64,000 bases of DNA from NCBI GenBank assembly GCA_018105865.1, contig CM030867.1, positions 11,400,758 to 11,464,757 on the forward strand. The letters run 5' to 3'. The DNA comes from Metaphire vulgaris (Eukaryota; Annelida; Clitellata; Crassiclitellata; Megascolecidae). The position numbers and the translations under genes are program-made. Position 1 is the first letter of the stretch, and the number at the start of each line of letters is the position of its first letter. Below, in pieces: positions 1 through 27,200 of the stretch. The notes under the pieces are model-generated. The model saw only the letters and a list, made by a program, of their open reading frames with translations, was not told the DNA's origin and searched no databases.

Positions 1-90
1 TTATTTATGTCAAAGGCGCTATTAGTCAAAAGCGCCGCTGCTATAATGAGAAACCATTCACATATACCATTCATACTTCCGTATGAAGAT

Positions 91-316
91 AGGTCATTCT
101 ACCCCCATCTACCCTAAAGTAATTTTTTCTTGTCTCTTGTTCTGGTTCATTTTACCCCAGCCTCCCCTAAAATTATGTATTCTTGTCTTTTGTTATGGTT
201 CATTTTGCACTTTACCCCAGTCTCCCCTGAAGTAATGCATCCTTTTCTCTTGCTCTCGTTCATTTTACCCCATTCTCCCCTGAAATAATTTATATTTATC
301 GTCTCTTGCTTTTCAG
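91..316 (+). repeat. About 4 x 55-60 bp tandem array in the PNPO intron, acceptor-like units
   Basis: Four imperfect units each read pyrimidine tract - TGGTTCATTTTACCCCAG - CTCCCCTRAA. The last unit leads directly into the true acceptor of the exon at 317. The 90 bases before it, at the left edge, hold nothing I recognise. Confidence 0.75.
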
Positions 317-370
317 GATGAAAATCCTTACGCCAGTCTCCTGTTTGACTGGGAACCGGTAAATCGAATG
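317..370 (+). CDS. PNPO: PNPO-like exon a
   Basis: Eighteen codons after acceptor TTTTCAG, ending at ATG before donor GTAAAAG; phase 0 on both sides. It encodes ENPYASLLFDWEPVNRM, the strand preceding the FMN-contacting segment in PNPO. The preceding 225 bp are a tandem array of acceptor-like units. Confidence 0.85.
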
Positions 371-1045
371 GTAAAAGCAACATCCACTTTCACTTTTCAA
401 TCGAAAGTCGTTTCACTTTGACTTTCATTAACAACAGAATAGCGCATGAAACATATTTGGAAATCTAAAACTACAACATCTGTGCACGTCACTTCTCCTG
501 CTATTATTATTTTAAAGAAGTTCTTAACTTTTTAAGCTATAAATTTCTTGAGATGGCTGATTAGGTAGACATCAGGGGCGTAGCCAGGAATTTGATTGGG
601 GGAAGGAGTATAATGTGATTTGGGGTGCAAATCTTAACAAACTTTGAAAATCTTAAAAAACACATTACAATTTTTAAGGTAGTCTGATTTTGAAGATATA
701 TATACCGATATAGCCCCCCCCATCGCTACGCCCCTGGCAAGCATTTTGTCTCGTAAAGTCAGCGCACCTGACGGCAGGTGAGAATCGATGGCAAGGTGAC
801 TAAACTGTCCGAGGAAGCGTCGACCGCCACCTGGAAGACCTATTCCCGCTCCGCCCAGCTGCTCCACTCAGTCAGCCACCAGGATGACGTCATCAAGAGT
901 TCAAAGGTCAGGGACATTCACCGTATAGGTCAAGCGAAGACCGATGCCATTCAGCAGCCACCCCCACCCCCTCACCCCAATCTCACCCCAATTTTTCTGA
1001 CTGGACCAATCATTATGCTTCACGGTCCATAGAATACAGGACGTA

Positions 1046-1107
<62 letters not shown>

Positions 1108-2307
1108 GTGCCTAAGGGGATTAGCCAAGTAAAACAGGTTTGTTTTAAGACCGGATCTGAAAGATGAGAAATTGTTAGTTGTACGAAGTGATATTGGTAA
1201 TGAATTCCAGAGCTTAGGATGCGTTAACCCCTTAACCGGTCATTTATTTGTAACTCAATGTAAAATGGACGAGTATACTTGTCTCACGGCCGGTTAAGGG
1301 GTTAGGAATTCGGTAGAAACTGGCGCATGTTGAACGTGGAAGGTCTGTTGCAGGAAGTGACCAACCGAAAGGAAGAGCTGGAAAAGAAACACGGTCGTTC
1401 GGCGCCAATTCCATGGAATTCCGAATGGTTGGTAGCAGGGTTTAATCTAGGCCATTTCCGGAGGGGGGAATTGCCCTTTTCCTCCCCGGAAATTTCAAAT
1501 TCCCCGGAAATTTTGGCATACTACATCAACTAACAGCAGTCCCCTTGCTGACTTCCCTCCCCCGACTTTTTCAGTTTCCCCCCTGGAGTCCAGGAGTCTA
1601 GATTAAACACTGATTTGTAGAAGCCGACGGTCGTCTTATGTAGCGCATTTTTTCCTATCTGGTGTCCTTGTGTCTTGTAATCCGCTTTTAAAATGTCAAG
1701 ATTAAAATTACTTTTAAAATGCATTTTATCCCCCGATTTCTCCCCGTAATTTCGTCGATGTCCCTCGTTCTATACTTACGTCATTGGCGCTAACGTGTAG
1801 TATGAAAAGTTTAGGAGGGTGCCCTATTTTGAACCCTCTCGAGTGAAAGATTCGAGTAAAATATTGATTGTTCTCGACAGGGGCGTAGCCAGGAATTTGA
1901 TTTGGGAGGGCATAAGTTTTTTTTTGGGGGGGGGAGGTTATAAATAAACCTGAACTATAAAACATATAAACTACATATAACCACATATAAATCACATAAA
2001 AAACTTTGTGGTAGACTGATTTTGGGGGGTATATATACCGATATACCCCCGTCGCTACGCCTCTGGTTCTCGAACGAATTGAAGTAATGAAGATGGAGGC
2101 AAGCGAATATATAGTTTTCGTCGAGAATTTTTTCAAATTGCTGAAATTTTTACATATTATTAACACCCGACTGTTCAATCGGCCTTTGGCAAATGTCAGA
2201 GTGAATCATTATTATCAGGTGCCTTTTGTTGCTTATAAAGCCTATTGTACAATGAATCTGTTATTACTTAGCCTCCTAAACCACTTAAACTCACATTGCT
2301 GCTGCTG

Positions 2308-2397
<90 letters not shown>

Positions 2398-3121
2398 TTA
2401 CTACTAGTGGACTTACTCATTCTTAAGTGCCTTAGTAGGATTTCTCGGATTTTTTCTCTGTGCAGAAAACCACTGTCACTCGTACAATACATCCATCTAT
2501 TCCCACTTCTATACTTCCGCTACAGCTTTTATATTTGATACAATGCCAGAACAGCATACACCTTGAAATTTCAGTTCTGTACAGTTTAAAAAAATAAAAT
2601 ATATAAATGCCTATTCTATTCCTTTACCGTTTTCTATCCATAGGCGGATTTAGAGTTTAATATTTGGTTAAATTGGGTAGGCTGGCATGGGGATCTGGGG
2701 TGCCATCCAGCACGCGACAGACCTGGTGTTGATGGAAAAAAATTTTTGTTTTGGTGGGATTAGTTGGGTAGGCAGCGGCTTAACCCCTTAACTGGGGATC
2801 TCGGATATATCTGTCCATTTGACATTGAGTTACAGTTAAATACACGGTTAAGGGGTTAAGCCTACCCTAGCCTTTAATAAAATCCGCCTATGTTTCTATA
2901 CCCCGGCAAATGGGGTGGGTCAGGTGTCATCGTTGAGATTTTGTGTGTCTTTCCAAAGGTGCGCCTATGAACTGTCTCCTCACAGCTGTGAGTTCTACCA
3001 GATGGACGGAGACGTTCCAAATCGAATATGTTTCCGCCGTCCCTATTCCGGGGAGGTCCCGGACGACTCGATGCTGCACCGAGGCGAGGACGGATGGGTC
3101 ATCGAAACCCTGTCTCCCTAG
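317..3121 (+). CDS. PNPO: Pyridoxamine/pyridoxine 5'-phosphate oxidase-like gene, 3' part (4 exons)
   Basis: PNPO is the FMN enzyme that oxidises pyridoxine- or pyridoxamine-5'-phosphate to pyridoxal phosphate in the cytosol. Exons 317-370, 778-906, 1354-1427 and 2959-3121 join in phase (0, 0, 2) into about 139 residues matching the C-terminal half of the family: ENPYASLLFDWEPVNRM, then VRIDGKVTKL, a VSHQ motif, a helix rich in Lys/Glu, an IPWNSEW segment and a HRGEDGWVIETLSP tail ending in TAG. The 5' exons, with the N-terminal FMN-binding part, lie left of the window. Oddity: the family RLHDR substrate motif before the IxFRR strand reads VPNR here, one residue shorter, so the usual Arg and His are absent. 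It may be a divergent or inactive paralogue. Family assignment is confident; catalytic activity is not. Confidence 0.88.
573..736. mobile_element. hAT-like MITE, family A copy 1
   Basis: Terminal inverted repeats CAGGGGCGTAGC / GCTACGCCCCTG enclose 164 bp. Flanks GTAGACAT and GCAAGCAT are a degraded 8-bp pair. Same ends and interior (TTGATT-G-run; ATATACCGATAT) as copies at 1878, 8818 and 44089. Confidence 0.8.
778..906 (+). CDS. PNPO: PNPO-like exon b
   Basis: Acceptor GGCAG, donor AAAG/GTCAGG, 43 codons in phase 0. It encodes VRIDGKVTKLSEE through VSHQDDVIKSSK, equivalent to the VRVEGPVKKL...VSHQ block of PNPO. Confidence 0.88.
1224..1304. mobile_element. 80-bp TIR element, family F copy 1
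   Basis: TTAACCCCTTAACCGG at the left, its reverse complement at the right, and an interior with CATTTTACATTGAG (inverted here). Copies also at 2780-2859, 6542-6610 and 57077-57156. Confidence 0.7.
1354..1427 (+). CDS. PNPO: PNPO-like exon c
   Basis: Acceptor TGTTGCAG, donor TG/GTTGGT, ends in phase 2 so that TG plus the first G of the next exon makes the conserved Trp. Encodes a charged helix (NRKEELEKKHG) and IPWNSEW. Confidence 0.85.
1434..1612. mobile_element. TIR element, family E (diverged)
   Basis: Ends read AGCAGGGTTTAATCTAGG and CTAGATTAAACACTG, with a pyrimidine/purine-rich interior (TTCCCCCCTGGAGTC). Better copies are at 39409, 55443 and 59081. Confidence 0.55.
1878..2065. mobile_element. 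hAT-like MITE, family A copy 2
   Basis: Same ends as copy 1, flanked by a perfect 8-bp duplication GTTCTCGA (1870-1877 and 2066-2073), typical of hAT transposition. It lies in the PNPO last intron. Confidence 0.88.
2274..2530 (+). mobile_element. Microsatellite-headed dispersed repeat, family H copy 1
   Basis: A (TAC)n tract (about 2310-2405) is followed by a conserved 120-bp body: AAGTGCCTTAGTAGGATTT, CCACTGT-CTC, CCATCTATTCCCACTTCT. The same body follows trinucleotide tracts at 12003 and 31731, so the tract seems to travel with the element. Confidence 0.65.
2780..2859. mobile_element. 80-bp TIR element, family F copy 2
   Basis: TTAACCCCTTAACTG ... CGGTTAAGGGGTTAA with the shared interior ACATTGAGTTACAGTTAAAT. 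It lies in the PNPO last intron. Confidence 0.72.
2959..3121 (+). CDS. PNPO: PNPO-like terminal exon
   Basis: Acceptor CTTTCCAAAG; starts in phase 2. Encodes the C-terminal sheet (CAYELSPHSCEFYQ), a changed substrate loop (VPNRICFRR), and the conserved HRGEDGW...LSP tail, then TAG at 3119-3121. Confidence 0.87.
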
Positions 3122-3199
3122 ATGGCGCCACAGGTGTCGATAGCCATTCGCTAGGTGGCGCCAGTCGTTCGTCTTTCGATGCTTGAATTTTCTGTGATT

Positions 3200-3392
3200 T
3201 TCGTTAACTTGTAGGGGGCCTACCACTTGTGGAAGAAAGCAGGGAGTCTAGTTTTTGAGGGGAGTATATTTGCATTTCAGAAATAAATTCACAATCATGA
3301 TAATTAAATAATTTACGAGTAGAAATTTTATAAAAAAAATTAACTGTGAGCAGTTAAATGGCGAATATTGAAGACCCAAAATGGCGGATATG
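3200..3392 (+). repeat. Dispersed 190-bp repeat, family I copy 1
   Basis: Shares TTCGTTAACTTGTA, AAGAAAGCAGGGA, TTTACGAGT and AAATGGCGAA blocks in the same order with 6311-6475. It begins 78 bp after the PNPO stop and supplies the AATAAA at 3282. Confidence 0.65.
3282..3287 (+). terminator. Candidate polyadenylation signal for the PNPO-like gene
   Basis: AATAAA 161 bp after the stop, inside repeat family I. A second AATAAA lies at 3658-3663. Choice between them is not possible from sequence. Confidence 0.45.
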
Positions 3393-3426
3393 AGTGTTAA
3401 TTAATTATTATGTCTGGTCAGATTCA

Positions 3427-3614
3427 CAGTGGCGGCTTCAGCATTTGGCATGTGTGGATGGGGGGGGGGGGCGTTGGGGTGGTACCTTCTAAGCATGGAA
3501 AGCACCAATTATTTTCACAAACCAACACGTACATAATGCGTTCACTAAAGAATAAGGGCCACTGGGGGAGGGGCAGTCATTTAATAGGGGCACGCCCCCA
3601 TGGAGCCGCCGCTG
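3427..3614. mobile_element. hAT-like MITE, family C-type, diverged
   Basis: Ends CAGTGGCGGCTTCAG and TGGAGCCGCCGCTG, 188 bp, with a G-run interior. No clean target duplication seen. Confidence 0.6.
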
Positions 3615-3619
3615 CATGT

Positions 3620-4605
3620 ACATGTTTTATGTAAGATAGCTTAGTACAGTGGACAACAATAAATTAAAATTACTAAATTAAGATGACCTCACCAGTGTTC
3701 TCTCGTTTTCCAGTTCACATATACAGTAAAATTGATATGATTTTATTTATTTATTTATTGTTGTCTTAGTTATAAACATCCTCCTAGGGTCTTATGGGAC
3801 TATTTTTTTCAGCGGTATGGAGAATTTTGATTTTTGTTTCCAGCTATAGCCTATTTACTATTTGGTTATGTATTATAATCCGATAAATATATGCGTGTAT
3901 TGTATATACTGTATAATTTGGTTGGATTTGATTTGGTTGGAATAAAATGCGGGTGCTGTTAAAAACTTACCTGTAAAACTTACCTGTAGCGAAATCACAA
4001 TTAATTTTACGCTGAACTCCGTGGTATCGATCCGCGGATAAATTCGCGGTGCTGCACGTCGATTAATTACTTAGCGCATTAGACCAGGCGCTATATAAAT
4101 GATAATTAATTAATCAAAGGTGGAAAGAGATGGTTCAATGCAGCAGGTCGTCTGATGAACGCAAATTGTCAAATGTTATTCTTGTTTTTGCCATCTCGTG
4201 CTGCGAAATGTCTTGAAGAGGCAGCAGGGGAGGAGGAGGAGGAGGAGGAAATGAATGTTGCCACTGATTTTTGTCAATAAACTGCCGAAGAGGTCTGACA
4301 AGCAAAAACAGGTCATCCCAAGTTCAGATTAGGGGGTGTCGGTCTCAGATTGATGGTTGGGGGCGTTAGGGAGGTGTAAAAATATCCCTGCCTTAAAACG
4401 TTCAGGTGAAGAACCCAATTATTTTTACGCGTAAAAAATAAAAGTTCGGGGACCGTTTCAAAATCTTCAAATACATTCAGCACCGATGTCTACCTCATTT
4501 CCATCTGGCGAATAAATGACACTCGCTATAGATGAGCTTATCGTGTAATGACAAGGATGGCGTCGCGCCAAATATTTTTCTCGTCCAGTTTCAGCAATTC
4601 AGTGC
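3620..4605. other. Intergenic DNA between the PNPO-like gene and HUNK
   Basis: No coding sequence recognised. It holds an AT-rich stretch, a SINE-type tail (GGCGCTATATAAATGATAAT, 4086-4105) and a short (GGA)n at 4229-4249. Confidence 0.6.
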
Positions 4606-4609
4606 AGTT

Positions 4610-4814
4610 CGGTGGCGTAGCCAGGATTACAGAATAGGCGGGAGGGCACATCGACGTTTTGACCTTCTTTCTTTCATTCTAATGCTTCCTGTCCTCCCTC
4701 CCCCCAACAACTACTCAACAGCTTTGAACGAATTCCACAAGCGAACCGGTCCCAGCCCGAATCCGGGGGGGCGGGGCGCCGCCCCCGCATTCCCCCCCCG
4801 TGGCTACGCCAATG
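4610..4814. mobile_element. hAT-like MITE, family B copy 1
   Basis: Left end CGGTGGCGTAGCCAGG, right end GTGGCTACGCCAATG. Flanking 8-mers GTGCAGTT (4602-4609) and GTACAGTT (4815-4822) differ at one base. Confidence 0.75.
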
Positions 4815-4925
4815 GTACAGTTTGTTGTTCCATTTTGATTGCGGTGTCTGTCTGTTACCTTGGCAACGAAAGGTATAAAAAAATTCGCCGCTAGCCGTGA
4901 TGCAGACATTACCGGTCGATTCTGT

Positions 4926-5073
4926 ACACACACACACACACACACACACACCACCTACACACAGGTGTAGTAATAGATGGAGGTATGCAGCATTCGGCGA
5001 TAAGCAATGTGCCCTTAACGAGGCGATCGGTCAGCCTCTCACTCAGGTGTTAGGTGAGCAGCTGGACGCTTTG

Positions 5074-5155
<82 letters not shown>

Positions 5156-5312
5156 TTCTTCTTCTTCTTCTTCTTCTTCTTCTTCTGAGTGGAGGTGCGT
5201 GTGGGCCAATATTTAGAATGTAGGGACAGGTGTTGTGGCGTGACTTTGTATTGGCAGAGAATCGAAGACGTCTTTCCCGCAGACGCCAGCGATAAAATCG
5301 ATGTCAGAGACT

Positions 5313-5360
<48 letters not shown>
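4926..5360. repeat. Microsatellite cluster upstream of HUNK
   Basis: (CA)n at 4926-4952, (CAT)n at 5074-5154, (CTT)n at 5155-5186 and (TA)n at 5318-5357. ORFs here are homopolymer translations of the repeats. Confidence 0.85.
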
Positions 5361-5363
<3 letters not shown>

Positions 5364-5444
5364 ATATGTATGTGTGTGTGTATTCCGATGTAAAAATCAC
5401 AGAAATTAGAACGATAACACGCCTCCTATTGGTCGGTCGGTCGG

Positions 5445-5458
5445 TCGCCATGGCAACG
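5445..5458 (+). promoter_or_regulatory. RFX X-box-like palindrome upstream of HUNK
   Basis: GTCGCCATGGCAAC fits the RFX consensus (GTNRCC...GGYAAC). It lies 228 bp before the HUNK ATG, next to an inverted CCAAT (ATTGG, 5428-5432) in a GC-richer stretch. A regulatory role is inferred. Confidence 0.45.
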
Positions 5459-5685
5459 ACACCATCGCCTCCAAGCGGAGAAACGGCGAACAGCATCGCA
5501 CGGCGCCAGGCGATGACGTGTGACATTTAGGCGGTTGATGGAGCGCATTTTCTGGACGAAATTTCAGCGAGTTTTCCGCCAAACGTTTTGCCGCCGCCGC
5601 TGTCGACGGAGCAGACGAAAACGAGGGACGAGATGACGTACTTCCGGTACATTCGCTTCCGTTTCCGGTTCGTTGTGAGGTCGCT

Positions 5686-22968
<17,283 letters not shown>

Positions 22969-23067
22969 ATTATGAGACAAAATAGACAATAATTCAGTTT
23001 TGATTTTCTAACATTTTTTTTATATAAACAATACATTCCCTACATCCGTAGTAACGTATTTTATAAA

Positions 23068-23118
<51 letters not shown>

Positions 23119-23244
23119 TCCATCAAACATCTTTATACAAATGATAATCATATTAAAAATTACTTTAAACATAATTTCTATGCTCTTAATGTCTAATGCA
23201 GACGTTCCACATTCCATTAAATAAGAGAAAGCAATCTCGGACAT

Positions 23245-23250
23245 AATAAA
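23245..23250 (+). terminator. Candidate HUNK polyadenylation signal
   Basis: AATAAA 277 bp after the stop at 22968, in AT-rich DNA containing a (TAA)n tract (23068-23119). Confidence 0.45.
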
Positions 23251-24210
23251 ATAAAGTTAATTCTTTGCAGCCTAATGTCTGATACAGGAAAAGCAATGTC
23301 AGTGACACAAAAACCAGTCGATAACATTAATGATAACATATCGAATGACTAAACAGCTAAGCAATATAAATACAATAATTCAAATGTCATTTTAAACTAG
23401 CGTTTCCTCAACTACATCAAAATTCCACTGACACTACAGTACTATGAATAAAAGTTCGCCCCACCTTCTTCCTACTTACTTATGCAGACAGAAAAATCGG
23501 TACAGTGTAATTCTTTTATGCTGTATTCGAAAGACTGATCTTGTCACATTAAATATCGCCGAAACAGGAACAAGAGCGTACAGTAGAATACTATTAATAT
23601 GGGTTTGGATAACACGTATCCCTGTGTAATCTTAACATTTCTTTACCACTTTCCTGTAGTCTGAACTAAAAGGGTTTTATTGTACAAATGTTAGGGAAAA
23701 CATCATGAGATTTACAGATCGTGAGTGATGTAGTGACTTTTAGAATAGCAGTGACAATAAGAAGAAATGACTGTACAAATTAACAACACGTATAACTCGA
23801 CCAGTAATTCATAACTTTAAATAAAGCACTTGGAATAGCAATGCTATTAACATGGCGTTCGATATCTTAAATTAATTAAAAGATTCTCTATTTCTCTTCA
23901 AAGCTGCAGTGGCAAACCAGACATTGGTCTTTCATGATAGTTCATAAATAGAATCAAATTAAAACAAGCAGCTACAGAGCTACTTAATGTTATATCTCTA
24001 TGCTTGGCCATTCACATAGTGTTAAATTCTTGCGTGTTGTGATGCAACTTCAGAATTTTCTAATTTAGTGCATCCTTTCTATGTACCAGAAGACAAGACT
24101 GGTTCCATGTCAATTGTCAGAAAGCTGGTTCCCTGTCCCTACACCGTTGCCAGTTCATATCGATAGCGACAGAGTTACAAGATATTTTGCTTAGAAACAC
24201 CGGTACCCCG
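23251..24210. other. Intergenic/3' flanks between convergent HUNK and zinc finger genes
   Basis: AT-rich, no coding sequence recognised. A TTTATT at 23676-23681 (AATAAA on the - strand) could end the zinc finger transcript, 530 bp past its stop. Confidence 0.5.
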
Positions 24211-27200
24211 TCACGTAGAAGAAAGAGACTGGTTCTCTGCGGTTTCTTTCTGCCCAGAATGACTGTCCATGTGGTGCCGGAGCGCCGTCGCTTTTGAGAA
24301 AGTCTTGTCACACAGAGTGCACCTGTGCGCCTTCTCGTCCATGTGGATCCTCAGGTGCGCCTTCAGGTAGCACGCCTGGGTGAACGAGCGGTCGCAGAGA
24401 GCGCACCTGTGCGGCCGCTCTCCGGTGTGGATCGAGATGTGCTCCTTCAGGCAATCCGGTCGGCGGAACGATTTTCCGCAGTACTGGCACTTGTACGGTT
24501 TCTCTCCGGTGTGCGTCCGAACGTGGTAGATGAGACTGCCCGGCTGTTTGAAAGACTTGCCGCAGTACTGGCACTTGTATGGTCTGTCGCCGGTGTGCAC
24601 CTTCATGTGCTTCTGGAGGTTGTTCTGCAGCTTGAACGCCTTCCCGCAGGTGCTGCACGCGTGCGGTCGCTCGTTCGTATGTATCTTGACGTGCATCTTG
24701 AGGTTGTGCGACTGCCAGAACGTTTTCGCGCAGAACTGGCACTTGTACGGGTCGTCGCCGGAATGGAACCGCAGGTGATCCTTCAGGTAGCAGGCCTGGC
24801 TGAACGACTTGCAGCACAGCTGGCACTGGTGCAGCCGCTTCCCAGTGTGGATGCCCATGTGGTACGTGAAGCTGGAGATCTGCGAGAACGACTTGTCGCA
24901 TAGGTAACAGGTGTACGGCTTCTCGCCCGTGTGCATCCGCAGGTGGGCCTTGAGGTTGTGCGCCGAGCGGAACGACTTTGCGCAGAACCGGCACTTGTGT
25001 GGCTTGTCGCTCGAGTGCATCTTCATGTGGTGCTTGTAGGTGCCGGCGAGCGCGAACAGCTTGTTGCAGACGTCGCACTTGAACGGTTTCTCGCCCGAGT
25101 GCTTCCGCAGGTGGTCCTTCAGGCAGTCGGGCCGGATGAACGACTTTCCGCACAGCTGGCACTCGTGCGGCTTCTCTCCGGTGTGCGTCCTCATGTGGTA
25201 CTTCAGACTTCCCGGCTGCTTGAAGGAGATTCCGCAGAACTGGCAAATGTGCGGCTTCTCTCCGGTGTGGGTGTTCAGGTGGTTCTTCAGGCTGCCCTTC
25301 CGTTTGAACGACTTGTTGCAGCACGGGCACGAGAACGGCTTCGCCTCGTTGTGGACGATCATGTGGTTCTTCAGGTTCTTCTCCGAAGCGACGCCTATTC
25401 CGCAGACCTCACAGCGAAAGGCCTTCTCCTTCGATTTCTTCGTCTTTGTCTTCTCCAGGGCTTCTTTCGTCGAATGTGAGCTCACGTCGGATTTTTCCTC
25501 TTTTCCGGCCTCTTCTTCCTCCGCTGGCGCTTCGGAAATGTCTGCAGCATTTGCGTAAGTTTCTGCCATTTCGTTCTCTGCATGTCGTTTGGCGTTTGCA
25601 TTAGGATCGTCGTAAGTATTCGCTATCGAATCGCCGGTCGGCAGCATTACGTAGGTCGTAATTATCTGCTCATGAGCATTGCCGTTTGGAAAGTTGTCAG
25701 CATCGGTCACGGGTGGAGTGAGATAGGTGAGGGTACGTTCCCCTTCGCCGTTGGCAGCCAGAACATCGGCGATGGGAACTGACGACTCAAGATACACAGC
25801 CGACAATCCATTGTTATGAATATCCGCCGTCAGTTCGGACGTCAGAAGACACGGTTGAAGATACTGTGACGATGTTCCCGAATCGTTGATGGCGGTCAAG
25901 ATGCTGGAAGACGGCAGAACTGATTCGGGTAAGATCACGGCCCCGACATCATCCTTTGACGTGAAAATATCCGCGGCGGACTGAATATGTGTCGCCGGTT
26001 GACCGCTTTCGCCGCTATTCGGCAGAACATTCGGCATCGCTAGAGTCGAGTGAATATAACCTATGGATCTGTCGTCACCACTGCCTAGAAAGACATTCGA
26101 TGCAGATAGAATTGGTTGAAAGTACTGCAAAGATCTCGTGTCCCCGAGATCGTTGTTGGTCAGAATGTTCGCGGGAGGTAAGCTCGACTGGAGATACGCG
26201 GATGTTCCGTCCTCGCCGTTCTGACTGACCAGGATGTTCGCGCTGGAAATATATCCGGAAGCGTTGATACAGTTCGGCAAGATGTTGGCACCGGAAAACG
26301 TGGCCTGGAAAAACCTCGGCCCGCCATTTTCGGCGATGTTACCGCCCGCCAGCATGTTTGCGGCGGGAAGAAATCTCATGCCGCCGTCCTCCATGGAATT
26401 CGCCGACAGAAAGTTAGTGGCAGGGAAAATAGCCTGAATATAGCGCGAGCTTCCGTCGTCCATGCTATTGTTGGCTATGATGTTAGGAATTGGCAAGGCG
26501 GTCTGCATGTACCTCGAATGTGCATCGTCTAATCTGTTGTTGGTCGCAACATTCGACACCGGGTACGATGGTTCCAGGTATTGAATGGTGTCGTTTTGCA
26601 TGAGACTCGGGGTGGGATAAGGGGTCGGGATGGTCAGAGAATCTGATTTCGATAGGTGCTCCTCTATGGCATTATTCATTTGCAAAATAGCAGCGGCAGG
26701 CGTCAATACCTTGAACGATTCAAAATCCGTCAAAGCTTCGTTGATCCTCGCAGATTTCTCACACTCTGACGGCGCGAGGGTCGCTACAAACGAGTCTGGG
26801 TTCACTGACCTTTCTTCGGTGCACTTGTCCTCAATAGCAGCCGCCGATGGGATAACGGACTCATGCAGGTCATTACACTGCGCTGGTTCTTCGGAGGTGT
26901 TCTGATCCGACCCGTCTTTAGCGCCGTCTGCGCCGGGCCGTACTTTGCTCAGGTATTTCGCCTTCAGGGCCTTTTCCCTCTCCTCGCGCTCGTGGGTCTT
27001 CATGTGGACCTTCAGGTAGTCGGGTCGGTTGAAGGATTTTCCGCATATCTCGCACTCGTGCGGCTTCTCGCCCGTATGGATCCGCAGGTGATACCGGAAG
27101 TTGCTGATCCGGTTGAACGACTTCCCGCAGTACTTGCAACTGTAATGCTTCTGGTCCGTGTGGCCTTTGATGTGTCTCTTGTAGCTGGCCTCGATCTTAA

